DNA of 64,000 nucleotides from Phellopilus nigrolimitatus (Eukaryota > Basidiomycota > Agaricomycetes > Hymenochaetales > Hymenochaetaceae), in assembly GCA_021029095.1 (NCBI GenBank), contig JAJOHG010000004.1:248001-312000 (forward strand), in the 5' to 3' direction. The notes below the pieces were generated by a model. It searched no databases and was not told the origin of the DNA. It saw nothing but the letters and a program-made list of their open reading frames with translations. Position 1 is the stretch's first letter. Each line of letters opens with the position of its first letter. Positions 36,366 to 47,743 of this stretch are shown here, piece by piece. The position numbers and the translations under genes are program-made.

Positions 36366-37213
36366 TCAGCTCGCGACGTCAACTAGCCAACTAAGGACCA
36401 GGCGCAGCATTTCGTCCGCCTTGCTACGCGACCAGAAATGCGTCGCGCCGGGCACGCAGTGCACAGCCACTTCCGCGTGCGGGGACGTCGGCGCGGACGC
36501 GGCCTCTGCCTGCAGTTGCTCCGCCCAGCGGCGGTAGCTCTCGGCGCGCGTGAACTCGTCGGCGTCGCCGAAGAGGAGGAGGACGTGCGCGCGGGGGTCG
36601 TGGGCGAGGGCGGTGAGGGCGGCGGCGTAGGCGCGCGAGCGGAAGAGGGTGAGGAAGGGGCGCGGGCCGAGCGGGTAGGAAAGGAGGATGTGGGAGGTCC
36701 TGGTGGGCGCCGGGAGGGGTGCGAACTGGGAGGCTATGAGCGCGCCGTGGGAGTAGCCCTGTGCTGGCGGGTGAATAAGCTGTGTATATCGGTACACATA
36801 TGAGAAGACGCACGACGAGGAGGACGTGCTGCACGTCCGGGATGCGGGCCAAGGCCCAGCGGACGAGCGCACGCAGGTCGTCTGCCTCCTGAAGGCCGGT
36901 AAGCGACGGCCAGCCCGGAGAGCGGCCGACCCCGCGGCTGTTGTACGCGAGGACATGGAAGCCGGTGGCGCGCAGCGGGGTGCGGAAATGCTGGAGGACG
37001 CTGGGGCGGGGCGGAGCGCGCGCGTGAGGCGGATCACGGGGTGACACGGGGTTTGGCGACGCACGGGTCGTTCATGGTGCCGCCGAGCCAGGACCAGGGG
37101 TGGAGGAGGACGGCGAGCTTGTTGGGCTCATCCGTGGGTGGAAACGGCTCTGGCTGCTGGAGAGCGAGCTCGAGTTGGAGAGTGGAGGACAGGCTGGTTA
37201 CGGCGGTCGACAT
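36366..37213 (-). CDS. Alpha/beta hydrolase (TEX30/KANSL3-like)
   Basis: Three exons (37213-37065, 37000-36814, 36758-36366) join to 242 residues. The fold markers are in order: strand and loop LLHPWSWLGGTMNDP, NSRGVGRS, the nucleophile elbow GYSHG with Ser115, an acid candidate in LLFGDADEFT (Asp177 or Asp179), and His219 in PGATHFW. It resembles short fungal and animal proteins of the TEX30/KANSL3 type or dienelactone hydrolases. The substrate is not predictable. No signal peptide is seen. The start MSTAVTSLSS was chosen as the closest fit to related fungal proteins; an upstream in-frame ATG at 37303 would overlap the opposing gene's leader. Very G+C-rich third positions. Confidence 0.82.
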
Positions 37214-37341
37214 GGAAGACTGGAGACGGTTGCGGCCGTATATGGAACTGCTGACTTTACGCGTTGCTTGCTCTTCCTGTCTCTCGCTGACCATATCCGC
37301 CATCCTATCCTCTCCCTCGTCTACAAAAAATCAAAAACAAC
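37214..37341. promoter_or_regulatory. Short divergent promoter
   Basis: Only 128 bp separate the hydrolase start (-) from the split start codon of the Ala/Pro-rich gene (+). No TATA box is evident. Confidence 0.35.
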
Positions 37342-39418
37342 ATGTGCGTATATACACAGCGAGCACCGTATATTATTTTATATCCTGACACGTCTGCCGC
37401 GCTGCAGGCCGTTACCAGACGAGCGTCCGCGCCAGCAGAGCGTCGCCAACCTCATCGGGCGGTTCGAGCGCGCCGGCAAGCGCTCCTCCTCCTCAGGCCC
37501 GCCGTCCCCCGCCGTCTCCCGCTCCACCAGCGTCGTCAGCCACAACACAGGCGACGCAGTCAAGGCGGAAGCCAGGGAGCGCCGCGACTGGCCCCCGCCG
37601 TCCGACCCCGGTTCCGTCTCTCTAGGCCCGACCGATCCAGGTGCCCAGGCAGCCCTCGCCGATGCCCTGCGATCGCTCTCTCCCCGAAAGTCGCCCGAGC
37701 TCGAGAGGAGCGCCCTCGTGTCGCCCCCGCCTGATCCGCCCAGCGATCCCATCCCGCCGGCCCTGTCTGCCGATGAAATTTCACCAGCCGCGGGTGTCGC
37801 GCCAGGTCCGCAGCCGGATCCTCCAGCGGCAGATCCCACACCCGCTCCCGCACCCGCACCCGAACCTGTTCCTGCCCCTGCCCCTGCCCCTGCCCCTGCC
37901 CCTGTGCCCGCAGCGGCCACGACGCTCAAGAAGGCGCAGTCGGCCTCGCGCGCAACGGGGAAGCTCCCAGCGAGCAAGAGCACGCCCGACGCGACGCGCG
38001 CAGCGGGCACACCCACGCGAAGCGGCGCCCCCGCCACCACCACCACCACCACCACCACCACCACCACCACCCCCAAACCGCCCGCGTCCTCGCGCTCCAC
38101 GCCAAACACGCCGAGCAAGGCCAAGCTCGCCGCCGCCGCGAAGCCGCTCAAGGCGCAGCTCACCGGCCAGTCCGCGTCATCCACCGTGCGCGCCGCGTCG
38201 CGCGCGAGCGGCGCGAAGAGCCCCCCCGTCGCGGGCGCGGCGCGCGCGAAGACGCCCAGCATGCGCGCCTCGACGTCCGGCGGCTCCGCCTCCGCTTCCG
38301 CCGTGGCGCGCCCGAAGACGCCGTCCTCGGGCCTCTACGCGCCGACGAAGGCGTCCCTCGCGCGCGCGGCGAAGGGCCCGCCTGCGCCCCCCGCGCCCGT
38401 GCGCAGGCCCGCGCTCCCCGTCTCCGCGCTCGACCGCCTCGCGAAGCCGACCGCCGCGTCCGCGTCGCGCGCGCGCGCGGCGCCGCCGCCCTCCGCGACC
38501 GCGAGCCCCGTCACGAGCCCCCCGCGCGCCGCCGCGAGGCCTGCGCAGCGGGGCGCGGCCCCGGCGCGCACGCCCGTTAAGCCGCGCGTCGGGCTGGCGC
38601 CGGCGCGCCTGAAGGCCGAGCGCGAGCGGAAGGAGAAGGAGGAGGAGGCGGCGAAGAAGAAAAGGCCGAGCATCGGGAGCGCAAAGGCGGGCCCTGTTGC
38701 TGTTGCAGAAGCGGCAGCGGTACCAGGGGCCGCCGCCGACGTCGAAACCACGGAACACTCCGACGCGTCTGCCCGCGCGCCTTCAGAAGAGGAGGACGCG
38801 GCGTACGCGGAGCAGCCGTCCTTCGTCTCCGATGCCGGCGACGTGCTGTCCGAGTCGCACGGGAGCGCGTCCGAGCGCGCGCACGAGGACGGCGACGCGG
38901 GGAGCGAGATCGAGAGCTACGACGACGCGTACGCAGACGAGGGCGACGCGGAGGGTGCGCCCGCGCTCGACAGCGCGCACATCCACGGCGCGGCGCCCGC
39001 AGCCGCCACGCCCGGCGACGCGAGCTTCGCGGCGTCGCCCGACCCCGCGCGCACCGCGTTTGTGATCGACGCTGTCGCTGCTGAGTCTGCCCCCGTGCCC
39101 GCGGAGGTTGAAGCTGAGGCTGAGGCTGAGGCTGAGGTCGAGGCGGGCCCCGCGGCGGCGGAAGTTGAGACGGAGGACGCGGCCCCGAACCCGGCAGACG
39201 AAACCGCGCCAGCGAACGGCGCAGCAGCAGAGACAGAAAAAGAGGAGGATGCGGAGGAGGAGGAGGAACACGCGCCCGGCGCGGCGAACGGCGGCGCGGA
39301 CGACCTCGAGCTCATCGTGCACATGCTCGAGGCGAAGGTGTCCCCGCGGCCCGCGTCGACCGTCGGCTCGGAGGCCGACTCGGAGGCCGAGGTCGCAACG
39401 ATCCCCGACGAGGAGTGA
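37342..39418 (+). CDS. Ala/Pro-rich disordered basic-acidic protein
   Basis: The proposed coding sequence starts with the two bases AT at 37342-37343, then an intron (37344-37407), then one exon 37408-39418 whose first base completes ATG. It gives 670 residues starting MPLPDERPRQQSVANLIGRFE. I do not recognise the protein. It is almost entirely low-complexity: a Pro/Ala repeat (PAPAPAPAPAPA), a poly-Thr run from an ACC microsatellite, a long basic Ala/Pro/Ser region with repeated KTPS-like sites, a charged helix (RERKEKEEEAAKKKRPS), then an acidic Ala/Glu-rich tail ending in ATIPDEE. The basic then acidic layout resembles microtubule- or actin-associated scaffolds, but this is only an analogy. 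The SVANLIGRFE block near the start is the best candidate for a conserved motif. Confidence 0.6.
37867..37904 (+). repeat. CCTGCC coding repeat
   Basis: Tandem six-base units inside the Ala/Pro-rich gene, encoding alternating Pro and Ala. Confidence 0.8.
38033..38071 (+). repeat. ACC trinucleotide microsatellite
   Basis: About 13 ACC units, encoding a poly-Thr run in the Ala/Pro-rich protein. Likely length-variable between strains. Confidence 0.85.
39113..39137 (+). repeat. GCTGAG coding repeat
   Basis: Tandem GCTGAG units encoding alternating Ala and Glu in the acidic tail of the Ala/Pro-rich protein. Confidence 0.7.
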
Positions 39419-40233
39419 TGGAGGCGCGTCGAGCCGCGTTAAGGATCCGCTCTTTTTCTTTCGAGTTCTCTTTTCGCTTCTTTTGTTTACATATCGCATT
39501 CGGTGAGTACGCTCCGCGTGATGGACCAAAGGGAAGCCAGCTGACTTTCACCCCTTTGCGTGCGCAGATACGCCTGACTTCTGAACCATACGGGCAGCCT
39601 AATCGCTCGCTGTACATCCCATCATATATTCTTCTTTCAGTGCAAAATACGCCTCTGCCCCCTTTGCCCCCGCCGATTTGTTATTCCTCATGTTTTGTCT
39701 TCATGTTCTCTTGTCTTTCATTTGTCATTTTTTGTTTCTAAAAGCTCTTCTCTGCTGACCGCATCGTTATCCGTTCCAGTTTTTTTTAAACCCTATTTTC
39801 CTTTCCTTTCACTTCCTCTTCTCTCTGAATCCCGAAGATACCCCCAAGACAAGACAAGACAAGAGCCCACGCCCACCACCGCACCATTTAATATACTTTT
39901 AAAAAAAGAAATTTTGTATTTTGCTTTTCTCCCGTGCCTGAAGTATATACACCAGATTTGAATATGCGTCTTGTTGCCGTTTTCGCACATTGTGCTTGGG
40001 CTCTGAAGGGATCGAGTAATAATGCTAATGAGGGCAAAGAACGTGGATGGACAAGAGAAACAGACATAATGCACAGACGGCGGGTGGGGTAAGTACACAG
40101 AGCGACGGGGTATGCGCCCGCCGTGGTTAGTCTTCGGGGATGGGCACTCCCTTGCGTCGCCTGGAGAAGCCGGAGGAGATTCAGAAAATATGCAATAAAA
40201 GGAGAAGCCGGGTGCCCACATTTCTCGCACTGT
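39419..40233. other. Convergent intergenic region, pyrimidine-rich
   Basis: Lies between the stops of the Ala/Pro-rich gene (+) and VTC1 (-). The plus strand is T/C-rich (39450-39900) with an AAGAC repeat at 39848-39870. No gene is supported; the minus-strand frames here are shadows. Confidence 0.4.
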
Positions 40234-41148
40234 TTACGGGAGGCGGCGGCCGGTGAGCTTGGTGCTATGCAGTGAAAGGGAAGACCGTGGGCACGCACCT
40301 CTGATGATGAAGTTGGCGAGGACAGCGAAGAAGAGCAGGGCGGAGATGATGACGGGGCCAGCAATCTGGTCTGGGTTCGGCGCAGGAGAGAAACGAGTGG
40401 AGGTTAGGCTGAAGCAAACAACGAAAGAACGAAAGCGATAGATACGCACCGAAGTGCCCGGGATCCCGCCTGCGGATCATGGTGATGCGCTTCTGGTACA
40501 CGGCCCAGCCGTACACCTGCCGAGAAAAAAAAATGCAAAGATGCGGGGCTCAGTGCGCGGCGGGATGCGGGTGCGAGGTTGGGGCACGCGTGCTCACCAG
40601 GACGCCGACGCTGATGAGCGCGTAGACGTAGGCGAACTTGCGCGCGACGGAGTCCTCGGAGGCATTGAAGAGCGCGAGGGCGAGCGTGCCGAGGAGGACG
40701 CCGATGTTGAGGTAGGATATCCACGCTGCGGGAGCCGGCGCTCAGCCGCGGGCGCATGAATCACGTAGACAAAATAAGTAAACTCACTGCGCTCGTTGGC
40801 GAGCCATACTTTTCCCTCGACCTTAATTGGCGTGGGCATCTTCTTCGGGACGCGGACATGGACGGGGACAGCGGACGCGGGCTCGAGGGCGGCATCGGCG
40901 GCGGCGGGGGCGCCAACGGCGCCGTAGTCGCGCACGGGAACGACGGACTCCATGGCGGAGTCGCCGTCGCGCGAGTCGGGGATGCGGTCCGCGCGGGTCT
41001 CGCGGTCGCGGTTGCGCTGGGAGGTGTCGGGGAGCTTGGCGAGCGCGGAGGGCGAGAAGGGCGAGAGGACGGCGTGCCACGAGCGCCGGAGGAGGCCTGC
41101 GCCGGGCGCGCTGGCTGCGGCGGAGGCGCCTGCTTGCTGTTCGGCCAT
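40234..41148 (-). CDS. VTC1: VTC1-like vacuolar transporter chaperone subunit
   Basis: Four exons (41148-40788, 40725-40598, 40516-40450, 40370-40234) join to 230 residues. The C-terminal 130 residues are a DUF202 domain as in yeast Vtc1 (129 residues): PIKVEGKVWLANERTWISYL, then LALALFNASEDSVA, a second helix AYVYALISVGVLVYGWAVYQ with KRITMIRRRDPG, and a third helix VIISALLFFAVLANFII. Vtc1 is a three-helix membrane subunit of the VTC complex that makes polyphosphate and feeds it into the vacuole. The conserved Arg in NER and the basic loop KRITMIRRR are kept. About 100 extra N-terminal residues, Ala/Ser-rich and disordered, are absent from yeast Vtc1. The end is read without a further intron because the possible one would be only 34 nt. 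Confidence 0.87.
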
Positions 41149-41465
41149 TTGTGGGATGGCGTGTGTGTTCCGCGACGCTGTTCGGGACGGCGACGACGAG
41201 ACAAGGCGTGCGGACTGGCGTCTGCAAGGGCCGAGACTCACGTGATACACCGCCACGAAAACCTTAGATTAGATAACAGATTTAAAATATTATATAAGAA
41301 AATGACGTGTGTGAGCCTTGCCAGCTGGTTCTCGATTCTTCCAGACGTCACTCGCACCATAGCCGTCCATCCCGCCCACTCCCGCAGCGGCAGTTCCTAC
41401 CTTTGTTAAATACTTCAGTCCCGTCCGCTTGGCCCCAAACACGTATCACTTTCTACTCTCACATC
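41149..41465. promoter_or_regulatory. Divergent promoter VTC1 / J-protein
   Basis: 317 bp between the VTC1 start (-) and the J-protein start (+). A TATATAAG element lies at 41291-41298 and a CRE-like GACGTCA at 41344-41350. Which gene each serves cannot be told from sequence. Confidence 0.45.
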
Positions 41466-42772
41466 ATGGGCACAGACTATTACAAGCTCCTAAACGTCGA
41501 CCGCGGCGCCGACGACGATGCCATCAAGAAAGCCTACCGCAAGGCCGCCCTCAGATGGCACCCCGACCGCAACAACGGCTCAGAAGAGTCCTCTCGCAAA
41601 TTCAAGGAGGTAAGTAAATCCACCCGCTTGTATGCGTCTGCGCCGCATATTTAACGCTGTGCATGCAGATCTCAGAAGCCTTCGAAGTCCTCAGCGACAA
41701 AAACAAGCGCGCCGTCTACGACCAATTCGGCGAAGAGGGCCTCAAGGGCGGGGGGCCGGCCCCGGGAGGGCCCGGCGGGTCGCCGTTTGGTGCGGGAGGC
41801 TTCCCGGGCGGGGCGAGCTCTTTCGGCAGCTTCCCGGGCGGCGGCGGCACCACATTCACGTTCACCTCTGGCGGGCCGGGGGGTGCAGGCGGCTCGAGCA
41901 GATTCTCCCCCTCAGATCCGAACGCGATATTCGAGTAAGCAGGTTTTCTTCCCTGACTGTATACGGCCTTTTTTTCTGACTGGTCGTGCAGGCAGTTCTT
42001 CAAGTCGATGGGTGGAGGCGGTGCTGGAGGCGGCGGTGGCGGCCTAGGCAGCATGTTCGCTAGTATGAACGGCGGCGACGACGACGGGAGCCCGTTCACG
42101 ATGGGTGGCGGCATGCCTGGTGGTATGCCTGGTGGTATGCCTGGCGGTATGTCCGGTGGCATGGGCGGCATGGGCGGCATGCCACGGCGCTCACAGAGCG
42201 CGTTCAGCCGCAGCAACACGCCGCCACCCGAGCGCAAGCCCGCGGAGAACCCGCTCCGCGTGTCGCTCGAGGACCTCTACGCGGGCACGACGAAGCACCT
42301 GCGCGTCGGGCGGCGCCTGCTGCGCGGGGGCACCGAGCAGAAGGTGCTCGAGATCCAGGTGCTGCCCGGCTGGAAGAGCGGCACGAAGGTGCGCTTCCCG
42401 CGCGCGGGGAATGAGGTGCCCGGCGCGGAGCCGCAGGACCTCGTGTTCGTCGTCGAGGAGAAGCCGCACCCGCGCTTCCGGCGCGAGGGCAACGAGCTCG
42501 TGCTTACGGAGCGCATCCCGCTCGCGGACGCGCTGGCGAACACGGGCGGGTCCCGTATGGTCGAGCATCTGGACAAGCGCAGGATAAATGTAACGCTCCC
42601 CGCGGGCGTGATCAAGCCAGGCGCGGAGAGCAGAGTTCCAGGCGAGGGCATGCCTATCCGCAGGGATGGCATCGTAGGCAAAAAAGGCGATCTCGTTGTG
42701 CGCTGGGAGGTCATCTTCCCCGATCGCCTAACGCCGGCTCAGCGCGAGGGCATCCGAAAGGTCCTCGCATAA
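41466..42772 (+). CDS. SIS1: Class B J-protein, Sis1/Psi1 type
   Basis: Three exons (41466-41609, 41669-41934, 41992-42772) join to 396 residues, close to yeast Sis1 (352). The J domain (about residues 1-70) starts [11 protein letters not shown] and has the HPD motif in LRWHPDRN. A Gly/Phe- and then Gly/Met-rich region follows, with tandem [11 protein letters not shown] units. The C-terminal half has the two substrate-binding domains: [32 protein letters not shown] sequence, and [18 protein letters not shown], with VPGEGMPI near the end. There is no Cys-rich zinc region, so it is class B. It presents unfolded proteins to cytosolic or nuclear Hsp70. It shares a promoter with VTC1. Confidence 0.93.
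42105..42180 (+). repeat. GGTGGTATGCCT-like coding repeat
   Basis: Imperfect 12-base units encoding Gly-Gly-Met-Pro / Gly-Gly-Met-Ser-type repeats in the J-protein linker. Confidence 0.75.
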
Positions 42773-42965
42773 AATATGTTTTTCTCATCTTTCATTTTTA
42801 TATCCCCGTTGTGGTCTCTTGCATGATAATTTTCTGTAGCTCTTTCCTCACATTGTACGATAGTCAATCCCAATGAATTTCAAGGAATTTTTTCTCGCCA
42901 ATCTCTTGTAGCTATCGACTGCAAAATTGTGTTGTGAACATAAGAAATCGGGATGGTAGCGACGG

Positions 42966-44162
42966 CTATGTGATTCGTACGCTCCAGAACAACCATAGCT
43001 TATGCGTTGGTATAAGCTCCGCATCGACCTTGACCCGGGTAGCGGCAAATTCTTCTCCATGGAGCTCTGCGAACACGGCACGCCACATAGCTCGCCAGGA
43101 TTCGATACTGTGTCCGTAACGATCTCTAGTAATTAAGGATTCGAGAAAATTCAGATATCCGGCAATAAGAGAAGATTGCAAATTCATCATCTAAGGCAGA
43201 AATCCCGAACGGTCACATACCTTTTATCTTCCATCGGCCCGGCCGTCTGCCTGCCTTCGTGTCGTCCGAAGACGACGCAACCGGAGGCGGGGACCGCGCG
43301 AGCGGCCCCAGCCTCGATGCCCTGCGTACGCAGAAGCCGCGCCAGCCGCACCGCGATCGCGCGCTGCGTCCCCTCGCCGAACAGGTGGAACAGTGCGCCC
43401 GCATAGACGTGGTCAAGGCGGCCCCGCAGCTCGTCCAGGCTGCGCACCGCATCCAGCCTCGGCGCCGACGCCCGCGGGTCCGGGTCGGCGAGGTCGAGCG
43501 TGAAGATGTCGGATGTGAAGAAGGCGATGCGGCACGTATCGCGGTCGGCAAAGAGCGCGTGCCCGGCGTCGATAAACGTGCGCCGGAGGTCGCACCCTGC
43601 GACGCGCGTGGCGGGGTACCCGTCGAGCACGAGCTTGCGCACGTCTGTGCCCACTGTCGACACGAAGTATCAATCATTGTATATGGAAATAGACTAGTAA
43701 ACGGAATATAATTACTGCAGCATCCCAGGTCCAGGAATAGGCTGTCTGGGCTTGTACGCGCTGCTGCGAGGACAGCAGGGTATATCCGGTTCATCGACAT
43801 CATTAGCTGGATGTAATCGAAGTTGCGCAGGCAAGGGTACGGGTAGCTCGAGCTATCACGAACATGAAAGGAATAGTACTCAAAATCCTCGGCAAAATGT
43901 GCACGGGGCGCTCACTATGCTCTGTTCAGAGCCGTTGATAAGTAATTTCGTACAAAAGAACGATCAGCAGCATCTAGGCTAGAACGCACTCTTTCTGCAC
44001 CTCAAGGACCCTCCGGCGGATCTCGCCCTCGTCCTCTGCAACAGCCGCGTGTAGAAAGTCCCATTCCGCCCGAGTGGGCTGGAAAAGTGCTGGATCGAGC
44101 GGCTCCGGGAGGTGCTCAACATGCGTCGCCGCGAGTTCTCTGGCCACTTCGGCAGCGCTCAT
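42966..44162 (-). CDS. SAM-dependent methyltransferase (fungal class I)
   Basis: Four exons (44162-43986, 43887-43716, 43653-43221, 43125-42966) join to 313 residues. The N-terminal helix region is MSAAEVARELAATHVEHLPE. A YPYPCLRNFDYIQLMM block precedes motif I, LFLDLGCCMGTDVRKL, which binds S-adenosylmethionine. The acidic residue at the end of strand 2 is in VAGCDLRRTFI, and IAFFTSDIF follows. GRLDHVYAGALFHLF and VVFGRHEG are family-typical in agaricomycetes, where such enzymes often act in secondary metabolism. The C-terminus carries RDRYGHSIESWRAMW. The substrate is unknown and no biosynthetic cluster surrounds it. The exon 1/2 junction (weak GTTCTA donor) is the least certain join; the others restore conserved motifs exactly. 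Confidence 0.8.
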
Positions 44163-46999
44163 GGTCGTTGACGGTGCGCCGGTTCTCGAGATTAAGGGAA
44201 AGAGGCGGCCGAGAGCTTTGGCAACCCGCAGATGATGCTTCGATAGCTTACTTCCCCCCTTTCAGAATATGGTTCAACAGCCTCATTGGCAAATAAGCTT
44301 GATAGCCGCCTATACGGCTTTCATGAGGAACTCAAGAAAGACAGAAGGGGATCCTGATCCGAGCCGAACCTTATACAGTCCACCAGTAGAGACACAGGCA
44401 TTCGCCGTAGTCTTGTGAGAGTATGTAAAAGCCAAGTGTTACAGGCGCAATAAGTAGCCAAAGCTGTTCCACATTGAGATTGAGCGGCATTAGGACGGGG
44501 TGGCAAAGTTCAATCGGAGTTAAAAAGCCGCCACCGACGCGTTCGTCCGCGACTGCTCCCGTCGCCGAATGCCTTGCGTCTTGACGAATTGATGATTACA
44601 CATCCTGCGCGAATTGTTATTCGGGTGTCTACCCCGGCTCGACCCACGGCATCTTGCCTCCTTGTCGAGCAGAGCAGGGGTAGTGATTTAACTCCGCGAG
44701 GCCCGGAGACGTCGATCGGCGTTTCTGCACAGAGATCCACGACATTTATCCTTTCTTCGTCTGATTCTGCCCTAGCTTTACCCCCTCAACCCTTCTTCTT
44801 CTTCACAAAGGTCTTTGTGGCGTTGGCCACGCCCGCGTTCGGAGAGGGTGCCTGCCGTGCCTCGAAGTTTGCGCGGGCGTTGAGCAGAAGCGCTGCGCCT
44901 CTGCAGTGGAAGACGCAACGGAGAGCGACAGGGAAATAGCCGATGTGAAATGGTTACGGTACGTGAATCTACCCGAACACAACTCCACGCAACGGCCTGC
45001 AGCGCAAGAGATCTGTCAGACCTCGCGCCTCATCGACTGCACGAAAAACTGCGTTTAATTTAGGGACAAAGCGTGGCAACTGCTTAGCGCTTATCAAACA
45101 AAATTCTATTCTCTGTCCCCGGGCGAACTGTGGAATAAATGAGGAATACACGTCTACTCAACATGGAACACCTAATGGTCTGAGTCGCGTGGCTGGTATG
45201 GTAACCTATGTATACTCTCAGTCAGTTTTAGCCAATGGAAACTCACTATTCATAGGTACGATATCGCTTAGTCCAGACTCCAGCGCAAGGTGGGGTCTGA
45301 ACCAAGTTTCTTCCGAAAGTGATATCCTAATCTGCTAGTACGGCTTCCAGTTGGAGCTGGAAGATTAGCGCGTGAAGGTAATTAGCTTTGCACGAACTTC
45401 TTCCATGCTTAAACGATATCCATTGAATTACAGATCTCGCCCCTATTTCTTTCCGTCCTTCCGATCCGCGCACCGAGATTAACCGCATCGTGCTACAGTA
45501 ACAATGGGGTCCCAACATGTTTCTTTGGTGTGTTTTCGAGTCTCTTCTGGGAACACGTACATAAAAGTCTATGTTCAAAACAGAGATGCAGGAACTGACG
45601 TTGATCGCCGCGTAATGCATGGCACGACGTAAACAGGCCTTGTTGTTCTGAATCATAAGGCCAGAATCACTGCTCGTTTTTGCAGTGGGTTCTACGCTTG
45701 TAATCTTTTCTGTGCATAAAGGCGAGGACTTGTGGATTAGCGAATAAAAATAAAATGCATTTTCGAAAAATCTTAACGACGCCAGAAATGAGTCTGAGAT
45801 ATTATCTTCATTCCAAACCTTAGATTTTGTCATGCTGAATGGTTCACTTATGAAGCTACGTAAACGAAGGGCGGATCCATCCAAGAACGTCGGCCGGATG
45901 TGGCTTTGAGAGAAAATGAGCGTGCTTCTTTCTCATACAAGTCATCGCATTGCTCAATGCAGAAAAGAATTCAGTTGAGAAATACATGCCTGTAACGCAA
46001 CAAAACTCGCATAAATAGCTCCGTCAAGCGATTCACTATATAGTAAGAGAGCTCGTCGTGCTTTGTCCGAGTCACCAGCCTGTTCAGCCCTAACAAGGAT
46101 CACGATGTCGCAATGTCTTCCCCAGTCTACGGCCGGAAAACTCATCGATCTCATTACTGTTTCTCTACAAATTGCGCGAAATGAACAATTGTATGCTTCC
46201 CTGGTTGACATTGCGGCTGGCACGCAACCCAACGACGACGAGATCATGAGCGGGGATGCATTTGCCCTCCTGCGGTGCCTTGAAGAGCTCGCCGCTTCTG
46301 TCAGCAGAACTTCGCATGCCTCTAGGGCCCGGAATACAGAAATAAATCGTAATCCATGCTCCAGTTGCATTACGAGGAAGCAGCGTGTGCGTAGCCATGT
46401 TTTACCACCGCAAATCTTTCATGACGACAAAGGCTTATTCCGAACCTGTTAGTGCATTGTTATCTCCAGACCAGCGGCTGCTGGAGCCCAACTTTGCACG
46501 AGATGCAAGAAGCGGGGCTTGACACGGTGTCCGCCGAACGTGAGTTAATACGTCGTCTCTCTTTTCCTTTCCTCCCTAAGCACCCTGTTATTCTAGCATG
46601 GGACGTCTTTTACAAGTCCAGATGCTATATTTGTGGAGATACTGGTTCCAGAAATGCGATCAGAAGTAGCCACGGCAGACGAGGGCTCTCCAGATGTCCC
46701 AACAGAAGCTCATCCGCCATCACCAATAGAAGGATTCCTCGACAATGGCAACGATCTAGAATTGGCTAAGGACCACATTTTATATTCATGCCAATCTGAA
46801 TCTCAGATTCCGGTGCCCTCGACGTGCGTCTACAGATTTCTCCTAGAAACTGAGTTGCTGATACGGTTCCGTTCAGTGCGAGACGTGATGATGCGCTATG
46901 CTATATCCCTTGCATCGCAGCGGGCACTGGTTTGCTAGTTTCAAACGAGTTCATGCAACCTTCGACTTCTTCTGAGGGTCCGCAGCACTATTATATGCA
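44163..46999. other. Gene-poor stretch
   Basis: No gene is supported. Open frames 45327-45884 (-), 45954-46370 (-), 46063-46452 (+) and 46633-46938 (+) lack domains and do not chain convincingly. The left end contains the promoter of the methyltransferase gene. It resembles the empty stretches at 1-6.6 and 9.5-12.9 kb. Confidence 0.4.
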
Positions 47000-47617
47000 T
47001 TCCGATTGAAACAGACGCACCTTTTGACTACTGGTATCGAGAACCGACCGAAATATCTGTAAACTTCGATGCACCTTCTGTTCTTCTTTCAAAGTATTCA
47101 TCCCCGAGACATTCAGAGTCTACAGCGTACTTCTAGAACTTTGTTAATCGTTATGCGTCTAAAACACTCATGTTTTTGATCAACCTACAAAAGTAGTACG
47201 CCGCATGACAAAGGCTTGACGTCATAGAACAAGCCAAGTCACCTTTCAACTACAAAGAAGAAGCACATTGACTACTTACAAATTCTGGTGGTTTCACATT
47301 CTTCAGTGGTGTATGCTGATCGAGACAAGATGTGTGGATCCTGGTGTCTATCTCTTCGACTTTCAACATGTACAAACCGAAATAAATACAGACAAATAAC
47401 GCGTGAATAACCGACAGCTGACTTTGAAGTTTGAACTATCAGCGTGTTTCGAGTACGCAACGCCTCAGTGAAAACAGCAGCTTGAATCCGACGCACAAAA
47501 TACGCTTTCTTATTCGAATCATGGATAGGTGCTACTGTCGCTTCCTCACCAGAATTTCGTCTCAGACTGCTTCCGGAATCAATCTCCTCCTTGGGACAGC
47601 CCCTAAGTGCTCGAGAC

Positions 47618-47625
47618 TATATAAA
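47618..47625 (+). promoter_or_regulatory. TATA box of acidic-protein gene, right copy
   Basis: TATATAAA, 119 bp before the start codon at 47744, mirroring the left-arm box. Confidence 0.5.
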
Positions 47626-47743
47626 CCACGCAGACTGCGACACAGCCTTCTTCAGTCTAATCGCTTCTTGCTTTCGGACTACCATCTGCTCTACTTGCGC
47701 TTGTCGCCAGTTCCTTTCCCGTACAACCTAACTATAGTAAACA

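Noticed and set aside
37378..38262. 294-residue minus-strand open frame
   Set aside because: It lies fully opposite the Ala/Pro-rich gene, is Gly/Val/Ala-rich in the way expected from the complement of G+C-rich repeats, and has no domain.
38783..39529. 248-residue minus-strand open frame
   Set aside because: Shadow of the acidic tail of the Ala/Pro-rich gene; its Leu/Arg/Val runs mirror the coding repeats.
40261..40297. A further intron near the 3' end of VTC1
   Set aside because: The GTGCGT...ATAG candidate would be only 34 nt and would shift the frame away from a nearby stop; unspliced reading ends cleanly at 40234.
46063..46938. Two plus-strand open frames that might form a gene
   Set aside because: No phase-compatible splice join restores a recognisable or conserved-looking protein.
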